DNA from: Casuarina equisetifolia
Lineage: Eukaryota; Streptophyta; Magnoliopsida; Fagales; Casuarinaceae
Direction: 5' to 3'
DNA length: 64,000 nucleotides
Assembly (NCBI GenBank): GCA_028551475.1
Contig: JAKISB010000012.1
Location: 1 to 64,000, forward strand
The position numbers and the translations under genes are program-made. Below are positions 1-12,400 of the stretch, one piece after another; the stretch's first letter is position 1; each line of letters opens with the position of its first letter. The notes under the pieces were generated by a model that was not told the DNA's origin, searched no databases, and saw only the letters and a program-made list of their open reading frames with translations.

Positions 1-3000
1 CAAAGAGACCGTTGTGTATCAACGGTTTGTTTTTGAGATTGAATTTGAATTTGATTTTGAAGATGTATCTTGTATTGTTGGAGAAACTGAAAAAGGGATT
101 TCAGAGGTTGTCGGCTTAGAATGATGAGCAGATACTTTTTCAGAGGAGGGGGCCATCTTGGGGTTTTCTTTATTGTCTTGACGTGAATGCTTCTTTTCTG
201 GATAGATACTTTCTTTAAAAAAATATGAAAAGATGATATGGAGGATTATACAAGTATCACTTATACACAGGAATTTCAAAGAGACCGTTGTGTATCAACG
301 GTTTGTTTTTGATTTTGAATTTGAATTTAATTTTGAACATGTATCGTGTATTGTTGGAGAAACTGAAAAAGGGATTTCAGAGGTTGTCGGCTTAGAATGA
401 TGAGCAGATACTTTTTCAGAGGAGGGGGCCATCTTCGACTTTTCTTTATTGTCTTGCGTGAATGCTTCTTTTCTGGATAGATACTTTCTTTAAAAAAATA
501 TGAAAGGATGATATGGAGGATTATACAAGTACCACTTATATACAAGAATTTCAAAGAGACCGTTGTGTATCAACGGTTTGTTTTTGAGTTTGAATTTGAA
601 TTTGATTTTGAAGATGTATCGTGTATTGTTGGAGAAACTGAAAAAGGGATTTCAGAGGTTGTCGGCTTAGAATGATGAGCAGATACTTTTTCAGAGGAGG
701 GGGCCATCTTGGACTTTTCTTTATTGCCTTGACGTGAATGCTTCTTTTCTGGATAGATACTTTCTTTAAAAAAATATGAAAAGATGATATGGAGGATTAT
801 ACAAGTATCACTTATATACAGGAATTTCAAAGAGACCGTTGTGTATCAACGGTTTGTTTTTGAGATTGAATTTGAATTTGATTTTGAAGATGTATCGTGT
901 ATTGTTGGAGAAACTGAAAAAGGGATTTCAGAGGTTGTCGGCTTAGAATGATGAGCAGATACTTTTTCAGAGGAGGGGGCCATCTTGGACTTTTCTTTAT
1001 TGCCTTGACGTGAATGCTTCTTTTCTGGATAGATACTTTCTTTAAAAAAATATGAAAAGATGATATGGATTATTATACAAGTATCACTTATATACAGGAA
1101 TTTGAATTTGTATTTGAATTTGAAGATGTATCGTGTATTGTTGGAGAAACTGAAAAAGGGATTTCAGAGGTTGTCGGCTTAGAATGATGGGCAGATACTT
1201 TTTCAGATGAGGGGGCCATCTTGGACTTTTCTTTATTGCGTTGACGTGAATGCTTCTTTTCTGGATAGATACTTTCTTTAAAAAAATATGAAAAGATCAT
1301 ATGGAGGATTATACAAGTATCACTTATATACAGGAATTTCAAAGAGACCGTTGTGTATCAACGGTTTGTTTTTGAGTTTGAATTTGAATTTTATTTTGAA
1401 GATGTATCGTGTATTTTTGGAGAAACTGAAAAAAGGATTTCAGAGGTTGTCAGCTTAGAATGATGATCAGATACTTTTTCAGAGGAGGGGGCCATCTTGG
1501 ACTTTTCTTTATTGCCTTAACGTGAATGCTTCTTGTCTGGATAGATACTTTCTTTAAAAAAATATGAAAAGATGATATGGAGGATTATACAAGTATCACT
1601 TATATACAGGAATTTCAAAGAGACCGTTGTGTATCAACGGTTTGTTTTTGAGATTGAATTTGAATTTGATTTTGAAGATGTATCGTGTATTGTTGGAGAA
1701 ACTGAAAAAGGGATTTCAGAGGTTGTCGGCTTAGAATGATGAGCAGATACGTTTTCAGAGGTGGGGGCCATCTTGGACTTTTCTTTATTGCCTTGACGTA
1801 AATGCTTCTTTTCTAGATAGATACTTTCTTTAAAAAAATATGAAAAGATGATATGGATTATTATACAAGTATCACTTATATACAGGAATTTGAATTTGTA
1901 TTTGAATTTGAAGATGTATCGTGTATTGTGAGAGAAACTGAAAAAGGGATTTCAGAGGTTGTCGGCTTAGAATGATGAGCAAATACTTTTTTAGAGTTGG
2001 GGGCCATCTTGCACTTTTCTATATTGTCTTGACGTGAATTCTTCTTTTCTGGATAGATACTTTCTTTAAAAAAATATGAATAGATGATATGGAGGATTAT
2101 ACAAGTATCACTTATATACAAGAATTTCAAAAGGACCAATGTGTATCAACGGTTTGTTTTTGAGTTTGAATTTGAATTTGATTTTGAAGATGTATCGTGT
2201 ATTGTTGGAGAAACTGAAAAAGGGATTTCAGAGGTTGTCGGCTTAGAATGATGAGCAAATACTTTTTCAGAGGAGGGGGCCATCTTGCACTTTTCTATAT
2301 TGTCTTGACGTGAATTCTTCTTTTCTGGATAGATACTTTCTTTAAAAAAATATGAATAGATGATATGGAGGATTATACAAGTATCACTTATATACAAGAA
2401 TTTCAAAAGGACCAATGTGTATCAACGGTTTGTTTTTGAGTTTGAATTTGAATTTGATTTTGAAGATGTATCGTGTATTGTTGGAGAAACTGAAAAAGGG
2501 ATTTCAGAGGTAGTCGGCTTAGAATGATGAGCAGATACTTTTTCAGAGGAGGGGGCCATCTTGGACTTTTCTTTATTGCCTTAACGTGAATGCTTCTTGT
2601 CTGGATAGATACTTTCTTTAAAAAAATATGAAAAGATGATATGGAGGATTATACAAGTATCACTTATATACAGGAATTTCAAAGTGACCGTTGTGTGTCA
2701 ACGGTTTGTTTTTGAGATTGAATTTGAATTTGATTTTGAAGATGTATCGTGTATTGTTGGAGAAACTGAAAAAGGGATTTTAGAGGTTGTCGGCTTAGAA
2801 TGATGAGCAGATACTTTTTCAGAGAAGGGGGCCATCTTGGACTTTTCTTTATTGCCTTGATGTAAATGCTTCTTTTCTGGATAGATACTTTCTTTAAAAA
2901 AATATGAAAAGATGATATGGAGGATTATACTAGTACCACTTATATACAAGAATTTCAAAGAGACCGTTGTGTATCAACGGTTTGTTTTTGAGTTTGAATT

Positions 3001-6000
3001 TGAATTTGATTTTGAAGATGTATCGTGTAGTGTTGGAGAAACTGAATAAGGGATTTCAGAGGTTGTCGGCTTAGAATGATGAGCAGATACTTTTTCAGAG
3101 GAGGGGGCCATCTTGGACTTTTCTTTATTGTCTTGACGTGAATGCTTCTTTTCTGGATAGATACTTTCTTTAAAAAAATATGCAAAGATGATATGGATGA
3201 TTATACAAGTATCACTTATATACAGGAATTTCAAAGAGACCGTTGTGTATCAACGGTTTTTTTTTTAGGTTGAATTTTAATTTGATTTTGAAGGTGTATC
3301 GTGTATTGTTGGAGAAACTGAAAAAGGGATTTCAGAGGTTGTTGGCTTAGAATGATGAGCAGAGACTTTTTCAGAGGAGGGGGCCATCTGGGACTTTTCT
3401 TTATTGTCTTGACGTGAATGTTTCTTTTCTGGATAGATACTTTCTTTAAATAAAAATGAAAAGATGATATGGAGAATTATACAATTATCACTTATATACA
3501 GGAATTTCAAAGAGACCGTTGTGTATCAACGGTTTGTTTTTGAGTTTGAATTTGAATTTTATTTTGAAGATGTATCGTGTATTGTTGGAGAAACTGAGAA
3601 AGGGATTTCAGAGGTTGTCGGCTTAGAATGATGAGCAGATACTTTTTCAGAGGAGGGGGCCATCTTGGACTTTTCTTTATTGTCTTGACGTGAATGCTTC
3701 TTTTCTGGATAGATACTTTCTTTAAATAAAAATGAAAAGATGATATGGAGAATTATACAAGTATCACTTATATACAGGAATTTGAATTTGAATTTGAATT
3801 TGAAGATGTATCGTGCATTGTTGGAGAAACTGAAAAAGGGATTTCAGAGGTTGTTGGCTTAGAATGATGAGCAGATACTTTTTCAGAGGAGGGGGCCATC
3901 TTGGACTTTTCTTTATTGTCTTGACGTGAATGCTTCTTTTCTGGATAGATACTTTCTTTAAAAAAATATGAAAAGATGATATGGAGGATTATACAAGTAT
4001 CACTTATATACAAGAATTTCAAAGAGACCGTTGTGTATCAACGATTTTTTTTTGAGTTTGAATTTGAATTTTAATTTGAAGATGTATCGTGTATTGTTGG
4101 AGAAACTGAAAAAGGGATTTCAGAGGTTGTCGGCTTAGAATGATGAGTAGATACTTTTTCAGAGGAGGGGGCGATCTTGGACTTTTCTTTATTGTCTTAA
4201 CGTCAATGCTTCTTTTCTGGATAAATACTTTCTTTAAAAAAATATGAAAAGATGATATGGAGGATTATACAAGTATCACTTATATACAGGAATTTGAATT
4301 TGAATTTGAATTTGAAGATGTATCGTGCATTGTTGGAGAAACTGAAAAAGGGATTTCAGAGGTTGTTGGCTTAGAATGATGAGCAGATACTTTTTCAGAG
4401 GAGCGGGCCATCTTGGACTTTTCTTTATTGTCTTGACGTGAATGCTTCTTTTCTGGATAGATACTTTCTTTAAAAAAATATGAAAAGATGATATGGAGGA
4501 TTATACAAGTATCACTTATATACAAGAATTTCAAAGAGACCGTTGTGTATCAACGATTTTTTTTTGAGTTTGAATTTGAATTTTAATTTGAAGATGTATC
4601 GTGTATTGTTGGAGAAACTGAAAAAGGGATTTCAGAGGTTGTCGGCTTAGAATGATGAGTAGATACTTTTTCAGAGGAGGGGGCCATCTTGGACTTTTCT
4701 TTATTGTCTTAACGTCAATGCTTCTTTTCTGGATAAATACTTTCTTTAAAAAAATATGAAAAGATGATATGGAGGATTATACAAGTATCACTTATATACA
4801 GGAATTTGAATTTGAATTTGAATTTGAAGATGTATCGTGCATTGTTGGAGAAACTGAAAAAGGGATTTCAGAGGTTGTTGGCTTAGAATGATGAGCAGAT
4901 ACTTTTTCAGAGGAGGGGGCCATCTTGGACTTTTCTTTATTGTCTTGACGTGAATGCTTCTTTTCTGGATAGATACTTTCTTTAAAAAAATATGAAAAGA
5001 TGATATGGAGGATTATACAAGTATCACTTATATACAAGAATTTCAAAGAGACCGTTGTGTATCAACGATTTGTTTTTGAGTTTGAATTTGAATTTGAATT
5101 TGAAGATGTATCGTGTATTGTTGGAGAAACTGAAAAAGGGATTTCAGAGGTTGTTGGCTTAGAATGATGAGCAGATACTTTTTCAGAGGAGGGGGCCATC
5201 TTGGACTTTTCTTTATTGTCTTGACGTGAATGCTTCTTTTCTGGATAGATACTTTCTTTAAAAAAATATGAAAAGATGATATGGAGGATTATACAAGTAT
5301 CACTTATATACAAGAATTTCAAAGAGACCGTTGTGTATCAACGATTTGTTTTTGAGTTTGAATTTGAATTTTAATTTGAAGATGTATCGTGTATTGTTGG
5401 AGAAACTGAAAAAGGGATTTCAGAGGTTGTCGGCTTAGAATGATGAGTAGATACTTTTTCAGAGGAGGGGGCGATCTTGGACTTTTCTTTATTGTCTTAA
5501 CGTCAATGCTTCTTTTCTGGATAAATACTTTTTTTAAAAAAATATGAAAAGATGATATGGAGGATTATACAAGTATCACTTATATACAGGAATTTGAATT
5601 TGAATTTGAATTTGAAGATGTATCGTGCATTGTTGGAGAAACTGAAAAAGGGATTTCAGAGGTTGTTGGCTTAGAATGATGAGTAGATACTTTTTCAGAG
5701 GAGGGGGCCATCTTGGACTTTTCTTTATTGTCTTGACGTCAATGCTTCTTTTCTGGATAAATACTTTCTTTAAAAAAATATGAAAAGATGATATGGAGGA
5801 TTATACAAGTATCACTTATATACAGGACTTTGAATTTGAATTTGAATTTGAAGATGTATCGTGTGTTGTTGGAGAAACTGAAAAAGGGATTTCAGAGGTT
5901 ATCGGCTTAGAATGATGAGTAGATACTTTTTCAGAGGAGGGGGCCATCTTGGACTTTTCTTTATTGTCTTGACGTCAATGCTTCTTTTCTGGATAAATAC

Positions 6001-6366
6001 TTTCTTTAAAAAAATATGAAAAGATGATATGGAGGATTATACAAGTATCACTTATATACAGAAATTTGAATTTGAATTTGAATTTGAAGATGTATCGTGT
6101 ATTTTTGGAGAAACTGAAAAAGGGATTTCAGAGGTTTTCGGTTTAGAATGATGAGCAGATACTTTTTCAGAGGAGCGGGCCATCTTGGACTTTTCTTTAT
6201 TGTCTTGACGTGAATGCTTCTTTTCTGGATAGATACTTTCTTTAAAAAAATATGAAAAGATGATATGGAGGATTATACAAGTATCACTTATATACAGGAA
6301 TTTCAAAGAGACCGTTGTGTATCAACGGTTTGTTTTTGAGTTTGAATTTGAATTTTATTTTGAAGA
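1..6366. repeat. Satellite array A (276/236-bp monomers)
   Basis: About 24 head-to-tail monomers, counted by the recurring word CAGAGGTTGTCGGCTT or close variants. There are two main lengths. Long monomers of about 276 bp contain a hairpin module around ACCGTTGTGTATCAACGGT; short monomers of about 236 bp lack it and run directly through GAATTT repeats. A 270-bp variant also occurs. Each monomer contains an AT-rich GAATTT tract, a conserved middle with GGAGGGGGCCATCTTGGAC, and a TTTCTTTAAAAAAATATGAAAAGATGATATGG-like segment (split here only for description). About 13 monomers keep an open minus-strand frame. The array runs off the left edge of the window. On the right it ends within GAAGATGT, where the duplicated block begins. 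Confidence 0.95.
3768..5061. repeat. 512-bp higher-order dimers in array A
   Basis: Here long and short monomers alternate so that the pattern repeats every 512 bp (276 + 236): equivalent ORF starts fall at 3768, 4280 and 4792. The copies are nearly identical, including a shared variant in the hairpin stem (CAACGATTT). This is a local higher-order repeat, the usual mark of recent unequal exchange inside a satellite. Confidence 0.8.
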
Positions 6367-6517
6367 TGTCACATTATTTGTTATCCATGTCACATTATGT
6401 GCTAAGAATGCAATGATTTTTACTATTATTGTTTTGTTCGAGATTTTAGAGAGGTGTATTCTTAGTTTTAATATTTTTACTTTACGTGTAATTCTTGATG
6501 TGTATAATGCAGTTTCT
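6367..6517. other. Flank of old LTR element, duplicated elsewhere in block
   Basis: This non-satellite sequence between the array and the LTR (TTATGTGCTAAGAATG, TTTACTTTACGTGTA and so on) has a diverged direct copy at about 34650-34792, and again in copy 3. It has no coding signal. The two copies bracket the old copia element, so it may be duplicated target DNA or an outer part of a larger element. Confidence 0.6.
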
Positions 6518-7145
6518 TGTTATGAACCATTTCACATTCAGACCAAATTGCAATCTAGTAAACCATAAGGACATATGTAAAGTAGAAAAGAGAGAAATAA
6601 GAATGGTGCAAGGGAAAAAAACCAAGCTAGACCTTAAATCTTTATCAAGATCCTCTAAAATTGTTGAATTGTTATGTCATGCAATTGTAAGAATTGAATC
6701 GACCTCTAATGAGATCGAAAAGCCAGGATCTACGTAGTCAGATCTAAAACACCACAATGAATAAGAAATAAGAAAAACATACCGTATTTCAATCTCTTAG
6801 GAAGATTCACAAATGCAAAATCAATCTTCAGGTTAAGTTCGTATCCTCTATTCTCATTCCGTAGACACTAGCTTGATGAGAGAAGCTCAAGGATTGCGGC
6901 TTGAAGAATGAAGCCTCATATGGTCCCTAATGCTTGAATAATGTGCTTAAATAGTATGAGCTAGAGGATAGGACCTAGCCCTAGCCTTATGTGCCACCAA
7001 ATAGGCCCACTCATCACGGCCCTATTTGGTTAGCCACGGCCCACACAAGCCAGTCCATATTCATTAACTGGATCCTTAAGTCTCACTTTATTAGACCAAC
7101 ATTAATATAAGCCCATCTTATGTAAAACTAAAAAATATGGTAACA
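6518..7145 (-). repeat. LTR of old copia-like element (copy 1)
   Basis: The ends are TGTTATG at 6518 and GGTAACA at 7145, giving the TGTTA...TAACA terminal pattern, length 628 bp. The adjacent sequence CTCCCACTTGGGCT is the reverse of a typical copia polypurine tract, which sets the minus orientation. A fragment of the same LTR recurs at 33987-34099, and an inverted fragment at about 34408-34585. Confidence 0.72.
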
Positions 7146-7615
7146 TTCTCCCACTTGGGCTATATTAATATGAATAAAATAATAATAATTAATAATTAGT
7201 ATTTCAAAATAATTATTTATGCATGCCTTTATGTTGATCTAGAGATTGGTTTTCAACAATATTCCCATGATACAAGATTTCAATTTTTGAATCATAACAG
7301 TAGTTATACTGCTTAATTGATATAATACTTGTCATGGTCACAAAAGCTTTAACCTCATTGATAAGGATGAATATGGTAGTGTGGCAACCTTATAACACTT
7401 TTCACTTCATGTGTTATTTATGTTGTCAGTCCATTTCTCTCTCTTTCGATGAAACAATATCATCAGAGAATATACTTTATGGTTCCAATGAACCTATATG
7501 TCTTGTACTTAATAACTCGAGTTTAACTTTATGTGTCACAAGATATGTTTTATGGCTACCTTAGCCAATACTTAAGGTTTACACCTCCCTTAAGACTTCA
7601 CTCTATATATATATT

Positions 7616-7631
7616 ATATATATATGCAGAT
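7616..7631. repeat. LINE target-site duplication, 5' copy (copy 1)
   Basis: ATATATATATGCAGAT immediately precedes the LINE 5' end. It is repeated after the 3' A-rich tail at 12880-12895. The AT dinucleotide part makes the exact length uncertain (12-16 bp). Confidence 0.85.
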
Positions 7632-8002
7632 CGCCCCCCAGCTCGCCCCCCAGCTCGCCCATAACACCCGTCCGCCCCCAGCTCGCCCTCCTTGCTCCTA
7701 CAGCCTTTACCCATTACCCTTTCCGTAGTCCCTCCTCGCTGGAAATCTCCCTCACGATTTTCTTACCCAAAACCCAAAGCCAAAGCCAAATCCAGAACCC
7801 CCTAATCATATACACATTGCCAGTGTCCCTCTAGAATCAGCCCACTGAGCCTTCATTGCAATCGGTGAAGGCTTAGAGCCTCTCCCTCTTACACTCATGC
7901 AGTAGATTAACCTTGCTAGTGGCCTACATGTGGGAGATGGTGAATGAAGGTTTCCTTGCTATTACCTTTAATCATCAATTAGACTCCTCGAGGTCTTAGC
8001 GT

Positions 8003-9394
8003 ATGGTACATGTTGCTAGAAGATTTTGTCCAAAATTTGTCACTCGAAGACGGGCTCTCACCTCCCTTGGATTGAATTCCATGGTGGGTACTAGAAGTGG
8101 GAAAGTGCGTTCTGCAGCTCCAAAAACTAAGGTGGAAATTGGAATGGCTATTCCAAAGTCATGCAATGAAGAATTAATATTGGAACCATTAGATGTCTTG
8201 AAATCAGGTACCTCTGCCACCCCTTGTTTAAACAATTCATTTGAGGTAGTATTCGATGAAATTGCTTCTCAAGTAGGTTCAACTGATAAATTAGACAACA
8301 TAAGGCAGAGCCAAAAGCATGAAATGACTCCCAATGTGTCTATTTCGACGAGTAATGTTGAAATGAGTTGGAAACAAATAGCCATGGGAACAATAAATCA
8401 GATGGCCAAATTAGATTACCTTCCCCTTACTGAGAAGGGAAAGAGAATTATTGTGAAACCCCCCCCAGAAGCAATTGAGGAGGGCAAAAGTCATTTTGCC
8501 AATTGTCTGGTGGGTTATTTTTTAAATGCAAATACTTCGTATAATGCAATGAAAGGAATTGTTGAAAAAATGTGGGGTAAAGATAATTTACTAGATATTA
8601 CTGCCACTGAGGATGGCTTCTTCTTCTTTCGGTTTTCAAATACTCAAAAATTAGAAGAAGTAATGGAAATTGGAGTATGGGACATAGCGGGTAAACCTTT
8701 GTTCCTTCAAAAATGGCATCCTTGTATCAGATTAGAAAAGGCCAAAATCTCTGCTGTTCCTATTTGGGTTAAGTTGTTTAACGTTCCTCATGCTCTATGG
8801 AACAAGATTGGTATGAGCCATGTTAGTAGTGTACTGGGTAAACCTCTATATATGGACAAAGCTACTGAACAAAAGCTCCGACTATCATATGCCAAAGTTT
8901 GTATTCTAATGGATATTGATAGTGAATTTCCCCAAAACTTTGATGTTGATATGGGTAATAATGAGGTATTTGAGATTACTGTGGAATATGGTTGGATACC
9001 TTCTAAGTGTAAGAAATGTAACTGCTTTGGTCATAAAGATTGCACTATAAAGAAAAATATATGGATCCCCAAAAAGAATGAAGGCCCGCAGGGAAATCAA
9101 AAAGTAGTTGTCCAAGATCCAGCTACTACAATAGATAATCAGAATTCACTAGTAATTAAGGATAATGGTATTGACCAAGCAATTACTATTAAGCCTAATA
9201 TTACTCCTCCTCAAGGTAATAATTCTCGGTTTACTGTTGTATCTAATAAGAAAAAATCTCATGGGAAAAGAAGGATAAAGAGTGTGAAATTATCTCAGAA
9301 AATAGGTTTTCTCAGCTTGCTAATGCAAATGAAAATCAGACCACTTATAATGAGCTTTCAGATCTTCTTGATAACCTTGATGCAGTGGAGATAG
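8003..9394 (+). CDS. LINE ORF1 protein (DUF4283, zinc knuckle), frameshifted C-terminus
   Basis: The RNA-binding protein of the LINE, expected to coat its RNA in a ribonucleoprotein. Residues about 150-290 form a DUF4283-like domain (MEIGVWDIAGKPLFLQKWHP, then IWVKLFNVP and LGKPLYMDKAT). Residues 336-347 form a cysteine knuckle, CKKCNCFGHKDC, after the family hallmark VEYGWIPSKC. A second possible start is Met27 (MVGTRSGK), which resembles starts of related proteins better than Met1. Relative to copy 2, one A/G base is missing near 9268 (GGGAAAAGAAGG against GGGAAGAAGAAGG), so the last 40 or so residues are out of frame and the protein ends at 463 instead of 471 residues. The start of ORF2 lies 20 bp beyond this shifted stop. 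Domain calls are by eye. Confidence 0.85.
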   Translation: MVHVARRFCPKFVTRRRALTSLGLNSMVGTRSGKVRSAAPKTKVEIGMAIPKSCNEELILEPLDVLKSGTSATPCLNNSFEVVFDEIASQVGSTDKLDNIRQSQKHEMTPNVSISTSNVEMSWKQIAMGTINQMAKLDYLPLTEKGKRIIVKPPPEAIEEGKSHFANCLVGYFLNANTSYNAMKGIVEKMWGKDNLLDITATEDGFFFFRFSNTQKLEEVMEIGVWDIAGKPLFLQKWHPCIRLEKAKISAVPIWVKLFNVPHALWNKIGMSHVSSVLGKPLYMDKATEQKLRLSYAKVCILMDIDSEFPQNFDVDMGNNEVFEITVEYGWIPSKCKKCNCFGHKDCTIKKNIWIPKKNEGPQGNQKVVVQDPATTIDNQNSLVIKDNGIDQAITIKPNITPPQGNNSRFTVVSNKKKSHGKRRIKSVKLSQKIGFLSLLMQMKIRPLIMSFQIFLITLMQWR

Positions 9395-9413
9395 GGGATA
9401 AACCTCCAGATCA

Positions 9414-12400
9414 ATGAATATCTTTTCTTGGAATGTGAGGGGCCTCAATAAAAGCCCCAAACAAAGAGAAGTTGTTAAATTTGTACTATCTCAAGATCCA
9501 CATGTTATTATCTTGATAGAACATAGAGTTAAAGAAGAAAATGCTAGCTTTTTTTTAAAGAATATGTTTGCTGATTGGAATTACTCTCACAATTATTTGC
9601 ATTCTAGTGTGGGAAGAATATGGATTTTATGGAAAATGTCCGACTTACAACTTTCAGTCCAAGGTAGTTCATCTCAAGTCATACATTGTCGCATTGATAA
9701 GATAGGATTCCCATCTTTCTTCTTATCTGCTATTTATGCAAGCAACTTGGAATCTGAACGTAGGGAGTTATGGGCAAATATTGAGTTTTTCTCTTCTCAA
9801 AATATTGGAAACATCCCTTGGCTATTGGTGGGTGATTTCAATGAAATTCGACATGTAGATAAACGTATTGGGCCAAATGTTAAATGGACTAGGGGCATGG
9901 AGGATTTAAATGATATGATTGGGAAACTAGGATTGTTGGAACCCTCCTTTATGGGTCCTGTTTTCACTTGGTCAAACAAAAGCTCATCTCAGAATCTTAG
10001 AGCAAGCAAAATTGACAGAGCTTTACTAAACACAGAAGGGATTCTCAAATTTGATAAACTTTCAATTGAGTTTTTACCTCCCTTGTTATCGGATCATTCT
10101 CCTTCCTTGGTTAAGCTAGATACCACTCATAAAAGGAAAAAAGCTCCTTTCAGATTCTTTAATTTTTGGACAGCTAGTCCCGATTTTATGGAAATTGTTA
10201 ATCATGTTTGGAAGCAAGAGATCAATGGTACTAAAATGTTCAAAGTTGTGAAGAAGCTAAAGGCATTAAAGTTATCCCTTAGGAAGCTAAATTCTGCTCA
10301 ATTTGGTGATTTGCATCAGAAGGTAAAGGTGGCGAGAGAACTATTAGAACAAGTTCAACTCAATTTACAACTTGACCCCTTTGATATAGACATGCGTTCT
10401 GAGGAAAGACTGAAAATGGAACAATTGATTGCATTGAGTAAACATGAAGAAATCCTTTTAAAACAAAAATCGAGGAATCTTTGGCTAAAAGAGGGGGATA
10501 ATAATAGTAGAATGTTCTTCTCATCTTTGATGCGTAGAAGAGCTCAAAATAAAATCTCTCACCTAGTACTAGAAGATGGAACTACTATTTATGATGATGA
10601 TGCCTTGCGGAGAGCTATCATTTCATATTATCAAAATGTACTTGGAAGTTCTCATGCTAATAACCGTTTCACTGGAAGGTACTCTTCATTATTCCATGAG
10701 AATGTGAATGAACTGTTGAATTTACCTGCCTTTGAACGCTCTGATGTGAAGAGAGTTCTTTGGGGTTTTCATGATTTCAAAGCTCCTGGTCCTGATGGAT
10801 ACAATAGTTTATTTTACAAGAAAGCTTGGTCAATTATCGGTCATGACATAGAAGATGCGGTGCTAGATTTTTTCTCATCCAAGAAATTATTGAAAGCTAT
10901 TAATGCTACTTTGCTATGCCTAGTACCTAAAACCCCTAACCCAAGTTGCATAAAGGACTTTCGGCCCATTGCCTGCTGCAATGTGTTATATAAAGTGATC
11001 TCAAAACTACTTGCTGAGAGAATAAGTCTTATTCTCCCTGAAGTGATTAGCAAAAACCAAACTGCTTTTATTAGAGGTCGTCAAATCTCTAAAAATATTA
11101 TGCTTTGTCAAGAATTGCTTCATAACTATCATAAAGGAGATAAAGGAAAGCGTGTTGCCATTAAGATTGATCTTATGAAAGCTTATGACATGGTTAAATG
11201 GGATGCTATATTGGGGGTTCTCCAAGCTATTCATACTCCTCAAACTTTACTTGATTTGATTAGCCAATGTATCACTACTACTAGATTCTCTGTGAATTTC
11301 AATGGTGAGCATGTAGGTTATTTTGAGGGCACTAATGGGTTAAGGCAGGGAGATCCTTTATCCCCATATTTGTTTGTGCTTGTCATGGAGATCCTTAATA
11401 GGATAATTATTGAGAAAGTTTCCACCTCTACTTTCAAATATTATTGGAGGTGCAAGGAAGAGAAAATCACCCACCTTTGTTTTGCAGATGATTTATTTTT
11501 ATTTGCACATGGGGATGTTAATTCAGTATTATGTCTCACAGAAGCTTTGGAGGAATTTGCAACACTCACAGGTTTGCAGTATAATCCTAGCAAAAGTCAG
11601 ATATTTTTCTCTGGGATCACTGAACAAGAAAAACTTTTGATACTAGATCATACCCCCTTCTCCGAAGGAAAACTCCCTATTAGATACCTTGGTGTTCCTC
11701 TTATTACAAGAAGACTTACCTACACGGATTGCAAAGTGTTGACAGAGAAAATCATGACAAGAATTGATGGATGGGGAATGAAGCATTTAAGCTATGCAGG
11801 AAGACTACAATTGGCAAAATCAGTTCTCACTTCTATTTGTACCTTTTGGATGCAAATGTTCCTTCTCCCAAAACAGACCATTTATGAGATTGAAAAGAAG
11901 ATAAGGCACTTTCTCTGGGCAGGCCACTCAGAAGATCATAAAACTCATAAGGTTGTTTGGCAAGTTGTTTGTTCACCAAAAAAGGAAGGAGGTCTTGGAC
12001 TACTAAACCTTAAAGTATGGAATAAAGTCTTGTTAGGGCGATCTCTATGGAATCTCATAAATTGCCCTAATTCATCCTTATGGAGTAAGTGGATTCATTG
12101 TACTAAATGCAGGGGAAATTCAATTATGGAGCTTGACATCAAAGGAAATATGGCATGGAGTTGGAGAGGTCTTCTAAAGTTACGACAAACTTTAACCTCT
12201 ACGCTATCCAAACCTTCTTATTGCTGTAAGGAAACATACAAGGAATTACGTCAAGTGAGCACTGAGGTTGAATGGTACAACTTAATATGGTTAGGAGGAA
12301 TCAGCAAACATAACTTCATTGGTTGGCTCATATGTAGAGACAAACTACCTATAGCAGTAGTGGTTTCTCGTTGGCTCCCCTCAATGGATTTGTATTGTAA

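Noticed and set aside
1-6366. CRISPR-like or other spacer array
   Set aside because: The units are contiguous satellite monomers with no unique spacers, in plant DNA.
7334-7564. 76-codon plus frame (also 25180-25410) and frames at 6260-6737
   Set aside because: They lie in the decayed old copia element or its LTR, with no recognisable domain.
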